A DNA stretch of 64,000 nt from Pomphorhynchus laevis (taxonomy: Eukaryota; Acanthocephala; Palaeacanthocephala; Echinorhynchida; Pomphorhynchidae): positions 124,001 through 188,000 of the forward strand of contig WNNJ02003012.1 of assembly GCA_012934845.2 (NCBI GenBank), read 5' to 3'. The notes below the pieces were generated by a model that worked only from the letters and a program-made list of their open reading frames with translations, ran no database searches and was not told where the DNA came from. Shown piece by piece: positions 47,052-60,313 of the stretch; positions within the stretch are counted from its first letter, which is position 1; every line of letters begins with the position of its first letter. Both the position numbers and the translations under genes were made by a program.

Positions 47052-48852
47052 AGCAGATAAGTGTAATAGAAAGTCATTGTTGAATCAAATCTCGAATTTA
47101 TTTATTTATCGTCTGAGGATTAAAAACAGCGGTATTATTTCCTTTGTCGATTATGATACTTGATATCGCTGAAGTCAATTACACTGAAAATAATTCACTG
47201 CATTACATTGACTTCGAATGTGCAAGTTACGACATGCAATTCGCATATAGTGAATTATCTATGCTTTTATCAGTTTACTTGTTAGTTAGCAATATCATTC
47301 ACCACATACTTCACAATGCTTTAATTAAGTTAATCACTCTGCTCGAATTAATTATTAGACAAGTAGTTTCTTTTTAACAAAAGTTGTATATAATAGGCGT
47401 ATTAGTACCACAAGTATTCCTATCAAAAGTTCATCAGATACTCTCTTTGTCGTAACGTTTAAGATTTAAAGCAAAACAGAACTTCGGCAAAGCGGAGAAA
47501 CGTCGATTGTTATCGATAATAGCAGTTAATGTCGACACTATCTTTATACAAAATGGAACTATTTCGGACATGGAAATAATCATCCCCTAATCATGTACAG
47601 TAAAGATACGAGTGTTGTCAAAGGCAAGAAAGATGAGATGCACAAAGCGAAACATACTTTACTTCTAAGCGAGCACCGATAACACAATGCTGAATTGTCG
47701 CGTTTTAGCTATGCCATAAACTGAATGTCTTGTGACTACTGACAAGGATACTCCGTATTATATCAATTCTAAAATTATAAAAAAACATATCATTTTCATT
47801 TTTACATACAATTTTACATATGATTTTCAATTGATTTTTAGAGAAACAGAATCAGAAATGAAAAAGAATCAGGTGCTCTTATGTTGTCTTTCAGTTTTGA
47901 AACATGGCATTCTTTATGTATAGAGAAAAGTAGATAAGTGTAATAGAAAGTCCTTGTTGAATCAAATCTCGAATTTATTTATTTATCGTCTGAGGATAAA
48001 AAAACAGCGGTATTATTTCCTTTGTCGTTTATGATACTTGATATCGCTGAAGTCAATTACACTAAAAAGAATTCACTGCATTACATAGACTTCGAATGTG
48101 CAAGTTACGACATGCAATTCGCATATAGTAAATTATCTATGCTTTTATCAGTTTACTTGTTAGTTAGCAATATCATTCACCACATACTTCACAATGCTTT
48201 AATTAAGTTAATCACTCTGCTCGAATTAATTATTAGATAAGTAGTCTCTTTTTAACAAAAGTTGTATATAATAGGCGTATTAGTACCACAAGTATTCCTA
48301 TCAAAAGTTCATCAGATACTCTCTTTGTCGTAACGTTTAAGATTTAAAGCAAAACAGAACTTCGGCAAAGCGGAGAAACGTCGATGTTTATCGATAATAG
48401 CAGTTAATGTCGACACTATCTTTATACAAAATGGAACTATTTCGGACATGGAAATAATCATCCCCTAATCATGTACAGTAAAGATACGAGTGTTGTCAAA
48501 GGCAAGAAAGATGAGATGCACAAAGCGAAACATACTTTACTTCTAAGCGAGCACCGATAACACAATGCTGAATTGTCACGTTTTAGCTATGCCATAAACT
48601 GAATGTCTTGTGACTACTGACAAGGTTACTCCGTATTATATCAATTCTAAAATTATAAAAAAACATATCATTTTCATTTTTACATACAATTTTACATATG
48701 ATTTTCAATTGATTTTCAGAGAAACAGAATCAGATGTGAAAAATAATTAGGTGCTATTATGTTGTCTTGCATTGTTGAAACATGAAATTCTTTATGTATA
48801 GAGAGAAGCAGATAGGTGTAATAGACAGTTCTTGTTGAATAAAAAAATTGAC
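47052..48852. repeat. 878-bp tandem duplication of the foldback-repeat block
   Basis: Units begin at about 47052 and 47930, each with one foldback ORF (47144 and 48022). Both carry caaaacagaacttcggcaaagcgg variants not seen in other copies, so the duplication is local and recent. No gene. Confidence 0.8.
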
Positions 48853-49258
48853 GGATATATTTATGGAATACTTTGAGTTGACTGCAATGACCGAGTATAT
48901 TATAAAAAAATCTTCTGGCGTAGATACATAGATGATATTTTTGTCATTTGGCGAGAAGGTAAATACAGTACTTCCCGGTTTATCATGTTTCTAAATGCCA
49001 ACCATACTCGTATAAAATTAAATGTCGCCTGACCACAGGATAACTGTCTTAGCTTTTTAGACTTGTTGTTCAATGTCTCGGATTTCTCCAATGACGTGTT
49101 CCAAAAACCTAAAGAAACGGACTTATATCTACATTGGTCTAGTAGCCACGGTGATCTTGTAGCAACCAATGAGATAAAAGGAGTAATTTATAGGATAAAA
49201 TGCCTTGATTGAGTACTCTTTTATATAGGACAAACTGGTAGGTTCGTCTTATTATTGG
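48853..49258 (+). pseudogene. PLE family-C fragment, third copy, further decayed
   Basis: As 32011-32420 but with extra stops: Trp to TGA near 49031 and Cys to TGA in the GIY-YIG lead-in near 49210. Confidence 0.8.
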
Positions 49259-50128
49259 TATGATTATGGAAAAATATTTATTCTTGCAACGTCCATTAAA
49301 CAAACGATTTATACTTTGACAATAACATATCAACATTTGACTATATACAACGATTATTTATCTTGTTTGTTCTCATCACATTAACTCAATTTTTAGCTAT
49401 TCCCGTTAACAACCAGAGGCAAGGTGCGGCAGAGCCGGCTACTGAATCAGGAGGAAGTGATCACAATAATAATACTGATGTGACTAGATCAAATAATGCT
49501 AGCACAACTCTCCCGAATAAAGGACACCAGATAGAGGGTCTCATCGAAGAGAGGTGGTTGTACAGAGGCCAGAGCCAGAAGGCGACGGATAGAATAAAGA
49601 GTAGAATAAATATAGAAAACAACGAACTTAGACAATATACAATTTGCAACAAACTGTAACAGAATAAAGATAACAATTCAGAAATAGGATACACTGTAGA
49701 TATACTAGATTTTTGCCTTCGCAACGTTTTATCAAATAATCTCGTCAAATTTTGCATCATCAAGACTATGTATAGCAAAACGTTTTCAGATTACAAAACT
49801 GTAATTTAATGGAGACGATTTAGCGTGTTAGTTGTCATTGGTATTTATAAGAATTTTGCTGACTTTGACACAATTTCACTGAATGCATTTACCACATCTA
49901 TAATAGTCGTTTCTAATTATTAATGTTTTGAAAAACATACCATCATGCAATCACGAGGACGACCAATTAGTCGTTTGCTTATATGTTTAAACTCACATAT
50001 TACCAGTTTCGTTAAGTGCATTAGTTCTTCTGTCATAGTGATCGAAAACAAAATATCTCGATACTTAGATGCTATTTTAAATTTTCTTAATATACTTGGT
50101 TAAATCAAAGATATGATGGATATATTAA
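49259..50128. repeat. repeat R1 piece, X7 open frame and PLE-associated flank
   Basis: The X7 fragment is open for 98 codons (49363-49659) here: hydrophobic start, then Asn/Thr-rich. The sequence stops at attaaat, where FB begins in other copies, and joins E4. Confidence 0.5.
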
Positions 50129-51211
50129 ATCAATACAATTCCAATCTGTGCACCTGGAGACAGTAATTGGATGTGGCGAGCCCTCAAAGCAACCACGGCA
50201 TACATAGGAACGAACAAATCAGCAAAAGACGGCGGTTTAATTAAAGCTCTGAATAAGAATGATATATTTACTACTGGAATTATAGCAGCTAGGATCTTAT
50301 CTGTAGGAATGTCGTTAATATTTGACACGTGGAATCTCACAGGCACAATCTTACAAGATTGGCTTGGAAAGAGATTCGAATTTCTAATTGATGGACAGGT
50401 CATTAATGACTTATTCTGCGTAAATCCGGATTTAGAAACAGCCCATATTTACGCATTTACTGTATGGGCTGTAGGGGAATTGACAGGTCTTATATTTCCA
50501 TTAGATGTCTGGTATAATACCAGCTGGAATACTCGTGCTTCGGGAAATGCATATCGCAATTCTCCAACCCTGGCTCAGGTCTATCCGAATAGGATACCGT
50601 ACTTGAGCAATCCTCAAAGTTTATCATTCCTATTATTGAAATGGCCGAGTGTGTGGGGTGTGTTAAGCCCCATAATCAACATTAACTTGAAAAATGAAGT
50701 ACTACCCAGATTTAGAGCTGGCGGAGTGACAGAGTAGCCTCCGTGGCAGGGGACGGACATATATGATCAGAAACGGTTCACGGATGAGGTCCACATAAAA
50801 GTGGACTATATACAGATGGTGATAAATGCACTACACCAAGAAACAGATAGGGTACCTCGATGGCAAGTCTGGATCAGAAGACCGGAAGCTAAGGATTGGT
50901 CTTTTAATGATATAGCCGACTTAAATCAGATAAGACCCATGTGGGTAGACCACTGGGGATTACGAAACGTACAAATAGCATATGGATTCAGACTAGGTCC
51001 GGGTGATGTGAACCAGCCAGTAATTGATTTTCTAGGAATGTGTCTTACTAATAACGAACTGTTTAATGCTGGCATATATTTGCAAAAGGTATTTGTACCA
51101 TCATCTCATAGAGCTACGGCCTCTTCATGTCTAGCTCGTTTGATTGCCTCCAGGGGCAAAATACGAGTGAAGGGGTCCAAGGACGCCGACAATGGTCAGG
51201 GAAACGAGTAG
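50129..51211 (+). pseudogene. E4: viral capsid lineage I, C-terminal part
   Basis: One frame from a joint at 50129 (microhomology atc) through A-P-G-D-S-N-W-M-W-R-A-L to the capsid stop. Breaks: TAG at 50735-50737 (Trp in E1) and an in-frame loss of 11 codons near 50965. The slippery GGGAAAC is kept at 51199-51205, and the -1 frame beyond it is open. Homology to E1 continues to about 51268. Confidence 0.65.
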
Positions 51212-51324
51212 AGGGGTTACTTGAGTATAGCCCTTCTATAAGTTACCCGGTCCTACATTTTCCCAGGTTTTTTTACAAATATTAATGTTTATACAGAAAA
51301 AATTATTAATATAAAGGAGTAAGC

Positions 51325-51692
51325 GAAAATTTCCTGCTACAAATTTCTGCATTTTACGTTGTTTTTATCTTGATTATTAATCTAGAAGAATTCCATATCT
51401 CCATTAGGATTTTGAAGTGTCAGAGATGCCACGTCATCGGGGTAGACCTCGCAGGTACTGATCTAGAAGAATTCCATATCTCCATTAAGATTTTAAAGTG
51501 TCAGAGATGCCACGTCATCGGGGTAGACCTCGCAGGTATTGATCTTTATTTTACTGATCAGTATATTTGATTTAAAGGCCCTTTAGGGCAAGAAAAACAT
51601 AAAAAGAACAAACTAATCGTACAACATTTGTTCTTACAAGCTCGCAAACAGCAAAAACGGCTACTAAAAAGGGCAGCAGCTCGGTTTCACCG
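51325..51692 (+). repeat. leader of E5 with intact 81-bp tandem repeat
   Basis: Two units with period 81 (tctagaagaattcc at 51381 and 51462). As 27-codon units, open from 51370 to 51570, each encodes L-K-C-Q-R-C-H-V-I-G-V, like half a zinc knuckle. Matches 12784-13144, where the second unit is damaged. Confidence 0.6.
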
Positions 51693-51756
51693 ATGAAAAG
51701 ATTAAATAAATTTAAAGTTAGCAGGTCGATAGGTCCGGAGGACTTATCGAAACAAC
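51693..51756 (+). pseudogene. E5: viral capsid lineage I, first 20 codons
   Basis: M-K-R-L-N-K-F-K start as in E1, then joined to X7 at about 51757 (L-G-G-S-D-H-N). It lies just after the 3' end of E4, so the tail of one copy is followed by the head of another. Confidence 0.6.
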
Positions 51757-52451
51757 TGGGAGGAAGTGATCACAATAAAAATACTGATGTGACTAGATCA
51801 AATAATGCTAGCACAACTCCCCCGAAAAAAGGCCACCAGATAGATGGTCTCATCGAAGAGAGGTGGCCGTACAGCAGCCAGAGCAAGATGGCGACCGATA
51901 GAATAAAGAGTAGAATAAATATAGAAAACAACGAACTTAGAAAATATACAATTTGCAACAAATTGTAACAGAATAAAGATAACAATTCAGAAATAGGATA
52001 CACTGTAGATGTACTAGATTTTTGCCTTCGCAACGTTTTATCAAATAATCTCGTCAAATTTTGCATCATTAAGACTATGTATAGCAAAACGTTTCCAGAT
52101 TACAAAACTGTAATTTAATGGAGACGATTTAGCGTGTTAGTTGTCATTGGTATTTATAAGAATTTTGCTGACTTTGACACAATTTCACAGAAGGCATTTA
52201 ACACATCTATAATAGTCGTTTCTAATTATTAATGTTTTGAAAAACATACCATCATGCAATCACGAGGACGACCAATTAGTCGTTTGCTTATATGTTCAAA
52301 CTCACATATTACCAGTTTCGTTAAGTGCATTAGTTCTTCTGTCATAGTGATCGAAAACAAAATATCTCGATACTTAGATGCTATTTTAAATTTTCATAAT
52401 ATACTTGGTTAAATCAAAGATATGATGGATATATTAAATCGTGAATAGCCG
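51757..52451. repeat. X7 and PLE-associated flank, copy of 32556-33247
   Basis: Left edge of the 19-kb duplication (offset 19204). No recognised gene. Confidence 0.75.
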
Positions 52452-52601
52452 CTACTTCCAAATTTCACCACTTCCAAATTTCACCACTTCCAAATTTCAC
52501 TACTTCCAAATTCTAAATAAGAATTCTAAATAGAAAGTAAATGAGAAAACAAAAATAAAATAAATAGAATTAAAAGTATAATGGCATACAACTTAAAAAA
52601 G

Positions 52602-52617
52602 GAATGTATAACATAAT
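52602..52617. repeat. target site duplication, left (E6)
   Basis: gaatgtataacataat; its partner is at 55421-55436. Confidence 0.85.
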
Positions 52618-52787
52618 GAAGAGTGGTCCCGCTTCATCATCGGGTGCCCCTACGTTTTTCGACAACGCGATCTTGTAGCTTTGACGTGTGCTTACAGAGA
52701 AGTCAATAGAGAGTGCATGCTCGAGGTTTGAACCCCGTACATAGAGTTTGCAATGCAGACGCCTCCACCATTCAGCCACGCGGGCCC
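52618..52787 (-). mobile_element. tRNA-like SINE sequence, antisense, undeleted (E6)
   Basis: Keeps the 25 bp lost in E2 and E3. The B box here is GGTTCAAACCT (minus strand, 52724-52734), closest to consensus. A box TGGCTGAATGG (52768-52778). Confidence 0.65.
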
Positions 52788-52797
52788 TGTTCCTCCA

Positions 52798-55420
52798 ATG
52801 AAGAGGCTCAACAAATTTAAGTTTAGTAGGTCTGTCAGCTTAGAAAACCTGTCAGATCAGGAAGATTCAAAGAGATTTCGTCGGGCTCGTGCTGCCCATA
52901 AGTATAAGATAATGGAAGACATAGCACTTTCAATTAGTGATTTGAAAGATTATCTGTTCTGGACGGAGCAGACAGAATTTAATAGTAGCTGGCAAAGAGC
53001 GAGCTGCATGTTGTTAAAAGGTTGGTCATTCCAACGTAATCCCGGCTGCCACGTCAATAGGACGTACAAAATAAATGAAAAGTCTATATCAGCCAAACTT
53101 ATGTTCGAACAAATACGCACATCAGAATGTGATTGTGCTTTGATAATTGGGGAGTCTCGAATAGATGATAAACATGTTATCCAATATAGATTAAAGAAAG
53201 CTGCCATTCATGTGGTATGCTTTAAATATTATAATACACAACCGCTGGACGAATCCAAAACATATATGGCTTGTATCTACAGGGACGAGACGGACCCTGA
53301 TAATTTTGCAACTCCTGAAGGGTCTGAGGTTTATACTGAAAAGGAGGATAATTCTGATAAAAATAACAAATTTTGTCCTTATATAACTATAGCCGTCTTG
53401 AAATTGATTTCAGTCGCTAACCATGCTCCAGATTCAGATGTGTCAGACACATAATCTTTGTCTTCCAATTCTCAAGAAGCAATAGACACTAAGAAGTTAG
53501 AGCCTGGAATGGGCTGCTTCACATAGGCAAACGCTCGGTAATAGGGCCATACGATTCTGTCGATAAGATGGACTGGCGTATTGTAGAGATGGGCAAAGCA
53601 ACTCGCTTTGTTCAAGAATTATTCAAGTTTAGACAGACCTCATCTGGAGGCGTGTTCTTAAGTGAGGATGATGAAGTACAATATCACATAAGGTGTAGTC
53701 TTACGAGAAGGTCACATCCTCGCAATACTACATTTTTGGTTTGTCAAAATTATGCAATTACAAGTGGTTTGAAAGTTACAGATTCAATACTTAAATTTAA
53801 TAATTTCCGTACTCTTCATATGTTAGAAGAGACAGCGATTACTCATGTTCTAACGGGAGGTGTGCCCGACACTAAGCGGGTTCAAAATGCGCTAACTTCA
53901 GAATGGCAAGTTTCGCCGGAGTTAGCTGGACGTTTATCTGGACTTCTTCGATCATCAAAGAATGTGTATGACAATACGGCGGTGTATACTATAGGCTGGA
54001 TATTCTATTGGCAGATTGATCTAGCTCGAAGAATAAGGCGTGGGCCCATTTGGAGAGCTAAAGAGTGGACACAGGATGCTATTGTTTTTAGGGATATCAG
54101 AAACCGACAAGCGGAGGATGCATACTTAAACTTCGCGCAAGACTTGACGGATTCAAGGATTGTGCAGCAGTCCGACAGATGGGACGATGAGACCATAGTT
54201 TGTATGGCCTTAATCGCATCGGGATTGCCAAGATTTGACCTAGCAGCGGACTACCTTAGAACGATTATTATTGGTAGAATTATTGCTCCAGTTATTCGAT
54301 TTGCTGTGTATGGAGTGGGAGACAGAGTTCTTTAAGCTTCAAGGGTGCCAGCAGCTTCTGCGATGAGAGGAGCTTTGATTAGGCTAGCTTCTAATCGAAA
54401 TGAAATGAATCAGCTAGTCAATGGTTTTGTTAGAGCTGCCACCATCTGCTTCGGTTGGGCGATGGGGCATATGGCTAATGCTTTAGTAGTGACATCAATG
54501 TTTGAATATGGAGCTATCTCAATGCCAGCTCCAGGTGACAGTAATTGGATGTGGCGATCTCTGGGAGCGGCCACAGCATATGAAGCATCGTCCGATTCAC
54601 GTGCTGATACTGGTTATTTGACTTCTATGCCTGCAGATTACCTGTCAACTGTGGCTATACTATAGCCGAGGGTACTGACTAACGATGTTAGACTTGTGAT
54701 GGATAATTTCAATTTCGGGGGCTCCGATCTACATGATTGGATGTCCAAGACACTTGAGTGCATTGTTAATTCTCATTTGTTTATAGAAACATTTTGTTAT
54801 AATGATGAGATAAAAGTTGCACCATTATATGCCATGGCGTTGTGGGCAACTTCAGAATTAACAGGTTTGCACTTTCCACTCGATGCCTTTTATGGTGCAT
54901 CATGGAATGATAGCTGGGGCAGTCGCAATTATGCTAGAGAACCTATTTTCAGAACGGAATATCAAGATCGCATACCTTATTACCATAATTGTATGGCTTT
55001 GTCTTTTCTCTATAAAAAAATGGCCTTTTTATTGGGGTGGCTTTGCGCCTCCAATTAAATGTGATGTCAGAAAGAAGTTATTTCAAGATTAAATAATGAG
55101 GGCAATTTCCAGTGGAGATTATGGCAGGGAACAAAGGAATATGACAATAATAGGAGTCATGAAGCAGTGTATCTGAAGGTGAACTATTCTATGTTTGCTC
55201 TGAATGCTTTTCTGCAAGAGAGTGGATTGGCAGTAGATTACAGGCCTTGGTGTCGTAGGCCTGAGGCTTTGGATAAGACGCACACTACATTTAGAGCTAT
55301 ACATATGACTGCACCGAGGGTAATCGATAATTGGGGTGTGTACCCCGTATCGATAAGAACATATTTATGGCGTCATCACTATGAAATCGCATTGTGTATC
55401 GAGCTTGCTGCAAACGAAGT
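52798..55420 (+). pseudogene. E6: totivirus-like capsid, lineage II, almost full length
   Basis: 218 codons are open from the ATG (the Trp codon lost in E2 is intact). Then come the same frameshift region, TAA 54333 and TAG 54663 as in E2, plus a private frameshift at an A-run near 55013-55020 and the shared one near 55090. Ends at the right target duplication. Confidence 0.65.
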
Positions 55421-55436
55421 GAATGTATAACATAAT
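55421..55436. repeat. target site duplication, right (E6)
   Basis: Identical to 52602-52617. Confidence 0.85.
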
Positions 55437-55986
55437 AATAAAATATAAACAAATATTAAATAGTATTGACAAAACTGTTTGTTATGTAGATTACAGCCCT
55501 CTACTTCCAAATTTCACATCTTGCACTGGCATTTGTTAGTGCTTTGGCGCTAATGATCCTATTTGGTGAAGCGGTAGTGCTGGTTCTGCACTCAATGATG
55601 ATGTCACTAGAGATTTTCTAGTGCATCATTCACATGATTCTTTGATAGAGCCGTCTGATAGTCCTCCTCTGCATCCAGCAGTGGAGGTGACTGGCACTAA
55701 AGAGTCATAGTGATAACGCAACGGCATATAGCAGTGTTCTTCGTTGTTCTTCCGCGACTGGCTTATATGATTACAAAAAATTCACGTGAAATGGTATCAT
55801 TTGAGAAAAGAAATACAATTAGGCTAAAAATTTAGTTTCTATTTTTCATTATTATGTTATACATTCTTTTTTAGGTTTATGCCTTTAACTTATAATTTTA
55901 TTTATTTTATTTCTATTTTCTCGTTTACTTTTTATTTAGAATTCTTATTTAGAATTTGGAAGTAGTAAAATTCGGTAGTAGTGAAA

Positions 55987-58239
55987 TCAGTTTGCTTGTT
56001 AGTTAGCAATATCATTCACCACATAATTCACTCTGCTCTCGAATTAATTATTAGACAAGTAGTCTCTTTTTAACAAAGTTGTATATAGTACCACTACCAT
56101 TCCTTTAAAAAAGTTCATCCGATACTATCTTTGTAGTAATAATGTTCAAGATTTGAAGTAAAATAGACCTTCGGCAAAGGGGAGAAATGCGTCATGAACG
56201 AAATACAGATAATTGCAAACGTTACAATAATGTTACACGTTCGATTGGTATTTCTGGAATATCAAAACATGCTTGCTTTTTTAAAAAACAGGAAGAATGC
56301 GCCTAATTTTTGACAGTAAGATTTTATATCAAACATGAAAGGAAAATCACTTTTATCTAATCTCGGACTGGGAGGTACCTGTCACTGATGAGACACGATA
56401 ATTTCAAACAGCATCACTTGATTGCTTGTTTCTTAAATTATACTTGCAATTTACAACATAATGTTTAAATGTCAAGAAACTATTAACGTGCCTTACCAGC
56501 ATTTATAGTGAAATACTCATCTAAATGTGTACCACCAGCCCTATAGATCACTTCCAACCTTCTACATTAAATAAAAGTTTTTAAATCGGGAAACGTTTTA
56601 CTGTACATATTCTTGATTATGCGAAATTTGATGAGAAGTTCTGATAAACTTTCGCAGAGGAACTAAAATACTCAATGTTTTTGGTTGACTATTTCAAATT
56701 AAAATAGTCAACCAAATTTTTTAACTTTTATTATTTATTCTACAAATTGGCGCTAGTTGTTCGCTCTACTAAAATATAATCCTATAGTTTCTCAAAATAT
56801 AAAATTCTATATTTTCTAAGTTCTATGTTTTCCATCTTTATAATGCTCACTTTTTTAATGAAGTATTGGTTATGAGATGATGATAGACTGTGATATCAAA
56901 TAACGTTCACATATGCTTATCCCGATTTATATGTTATCAATAATACTGTTACCCAGCCTTGTTAGCATTTATAGTAAATAATAATTTTTAATAGTATAAA
57001 AGATTTTAAATCGGGAAACGTTTTACTGTACATTGTCTTGATTTTGCGAAATTTGGTGAGAGGTTCTGATAAATTTTGCCAAAGAAAAATAGATACTGCT
57101 GCAATTTGGAAAATTCATTTAGTAAAACACATTTATTCTTGAGCGGCTCTTGAAATCTCTTAATTTTCATATCAATTCTAAAAAATTATATATTTTCTAA
57201 GTTTTGTGATTTTTATCGATAATGTACTGGTTAATAATAAGCAGAGGTAAAAATTTTGATACCTAAATATAATGGTTAATGACTAGGATTTTTATGCTGC
57301 TAGTTGCTCTCTACTAAAATATTATCCAATAGTTTCTCAATAGCTTGTTGACTTCGCGTGAGTGTAACAAAAAATAACGGTAGGTTGGCGAAACATGTCG
57401 TAGGCACACCGCTTCTTGAAGAAAAGTATGTTGCTGTCATTCTCAGGTTACAATAGGAATTTGATTACATATTTGTAGATTTTAAGAGGCACGGAAACAC
57501 ATTTCAAACTTTTTTCAGACTAGTTTTCATTTGACATGCAAGATGCTCTTTCTGAGCTTTAAATGAAGCTCATTGATCTGCAATGCAATACTAAACTCAA
57601 GTTCAGACATGTGTTAATGCAGGCAAGCTGTGAAAATTAATAAGAGAATAAACCCCACTTTCCCTGAGATTTCTCGGTTGTTCAAACAGACTGTTTTTGG
57701 GAGCACATACTTGTGTGAAAAGATTTTTTTCACATTGAATTTCAATAAGTCTAAGTACTGAAGCAGATTAATTGATGAGCAAATACGGACCTAATGCAAA
57801 TTTTTATTGCCACCACCATTACGCCAAATGTGGCTCAGCTATGTGAGAAGAAACGCTGTCATTTTTCTAGCTGCTAGAAATAGACAAATACATTTCACAA
57901 GAGTAAAATATTTCTATAAATACGGCAGAATTATCGGTAATACATTATAGAACAAAGAGTAGAATAAAGATAAAAATCGTAGAACTTAGAAAATAAACAA
58001 TTCGCAAACAAATTGTATCAGAATAAATATGGCAATTTAGAAGACACACTGTAATTAGCTCTTTCTAACTTTAATGTTTTGAAAAATACACCATCATGCA
58101 GTTACGAAGACGACCAATTAGTTGTTTGCTAATATGCGCAGTAAAAATATTAATGTTTATACAGGAAAAATTATTCATATAAAGGAGTAAGCGCTCCTTG
58201 TATTCGATTAAGAAATACTAACGTCTTGTAAGAAAGAAG
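55987..58239. repeat. repeat blocks G and R2, copy
   Basis: Matches 36749-38746 but keeps the second block-G unit (56960-57310). Hairpin near 56680-56717. No gene. Confidence 0.7.
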
Positions 58240-58283
58240 ATCAAACCACGTGTCCTCCCGTCCGTAAGAACACGTGGTTTGAT
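58240..58283. repeat. hairpin before Merlin pseudogene, copy
   Basis: Offset 19493 from 38747-38790, identical arms. Confidence 0.8.
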
Positions 58284-58298
58284 GGATCCCGAATTCCA

Positions 58299-58950
58299 TT
58301 GGAAAAGGTCATCATCCTTGCATATTGCTGGACAAAGCAGTTAACAAGCATCAAATTTTGTAAAGACGAGTTGGGCCTGAGCCAAGAAACGGCTGTAGAT
58401 ATTCGAAACTATTTTCGAGAACTGTCGCTTTTGACGTTTTGCGCAACCCTTCATTTATTGGCGGCGATGAACTCACAGTTGAAGTCAACGAGACCATGTA
58501 TAGCCGTCGCAAATATAACCGCTGAAAGGTGTACCCAAAACAATGGATGTTCAGGGGTATTTGCCGCGAAACTAAGGAGGTATTCCTCGTTGCTGTGTAT
58601 AATCGTACAGCTGAAACACTAAAAGCGTGTATTCAGGCGTTCATACAACCTGGCAGCATTATTCTGTCAGATATGTGGAAGGGTTACAGCGGGCTGGATT
58701 CAATGGACGGATACAATTTTCAGCATTACACTGTTAATCACAGTGAGGAATTTGTATCGGAAGAGGGCTACCAAAAAAGACAGTGGATAGTACGTGGAAT
58801 CAGCTAAAAAGACGGAACAAGCTGGAATGTGGAACACATAGACAAATGTTGGATTCCTATCTAGTTGAATTTCTATGGCGACACAGGAATCGCGGACAAA
58901 ATTTATTTGAAAAATTATTGGCTCTCATTCGCGATTTTGCTGTAATGTAA
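58299..58950 (+). pseudogene. Merlin family-2 transposase pseudogene, fourth copy
   Basis: Same three breaks as 38806-39457. Confidence 0.85.
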
Positions 58951-59867
58951 TTATTTTAAAGAATAATATATTTATCATTTAGAATCATTATTTTGTTAAC
59001 GAATGGGGGGAGAGGCAAATGGCAAAATATGATAAATCAATTTCAATTATTTTCTAATGAAGATGCATTATTCATACCCAAACACAACTAAACTACCATG
59101 ATGTATCATATATATTTTATGTAAATATTTTGAGCAATATACTCTGATATTGGTTATGAAATTTAAAAATTATTTTTTAAACAAACTTCCAAATATTTAA
59201 AAAAAAACGTAAAATTGAATATCGTCAAATATTTAAGAGCATGGCTGATCAAATTATGGTATGTTATATAGCAAAAAAATTAGTTTTTAATAGCAATACA
59301 AAAGTTTGAATTTGTGTTAAAAATTTTGAGATTTTTTAATTTTATATTACTTTTTTGACGAAAATTTTGAAAAACAACTTTTTCTGTGAATATCCATTAT
59401 TTAAAGCTCAAACTTACCAGTCATGTCAAGATATGTAATGAGTATTTTATGTGATTTTTTTTAAACACAACGCTCTTTTATTTGCTTGGGAGAACTAAAC
59501 CGAGAAAACCCAAATATTTCTATTACGCCAAATGTGGATCAGCTATGTGAGAAAAAACGCTGTCATTTTTATAGCTGCTAGAAATAGACAAATACATTTC
59601 ACAAGAGTAAAATATTTCTATAAATACGGCAAAATGATCGGTAATACATTATAGAACGAAGATTAGAATAAAGATAAAAATCGTAGAACTTAGAAAATAT
59701 ACAATTCGCAACAAATTGTAACAGAATAAATATGGCAATTTAGAAGACACACTGTAATTAGCTCTTTCTAACTTTAATGTTTTGAAAAATACACCATCAT
59801 GCAATTAAGCGCTCCTTGTATTCGATTAAGAACTACTAACGTCTTGTAAGAAAGAAGATCAAACCAA
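58951..59867. repeat. Merlin flank, copy of 39458-40374
   Basis: Offset 19493. No gene. Confidence 0.75.
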
Positions 59868-60313
59868 GTGTTTATACAGGAAAAATTATTAATACAAAGG
59901 AGTAAAACTCCTCCTAATATACAAAAGAGGAGTATAAATGATGGACAGTGGTTTGTAGGAGAAGTTGAGCGGGGTTCTAAGAAAACCTTTATAGTTCCGG
60001 TCGAAAATAGAAATGCAGAAACATTAGGAAAAGTTATATTTGAAAACGTCTTTTCGAATACAATTGTTATTACAGATCAATGGCGAGCTTATCATAAAGC
60101 TTTAGAAAATATAGCTGAATATGATCAGTAAATCCAGGAGACAGTAGTATTAACACTCAAACAATCGAAGGTCTGTGGTCTTTATCAAAAATATTCCTAC
60201 GCGAAAAACCAGGAATTTCAAAAGAACAACATTCAGAATATTTGATTCAATTCATATGGCAACATAAAATTGAAAGGTCAAAACGTTTTGATACTTTAAT
60301 AAATTCTTTTTAG
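59868..60313 (+). pseudogene. Merlin family-3 fragment, third copy
   Basis: Identical protein and breaks to 40375-40820. Confidence 0.85.

Larger units (their letters stand above)
52452..55986. mobile_element. FB element interrupted by viral insert E6
   Basis: Same insertion as in 33248-36748, with target duplications at 52602-52617 and 55421-55436. Confidence 0.85.
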
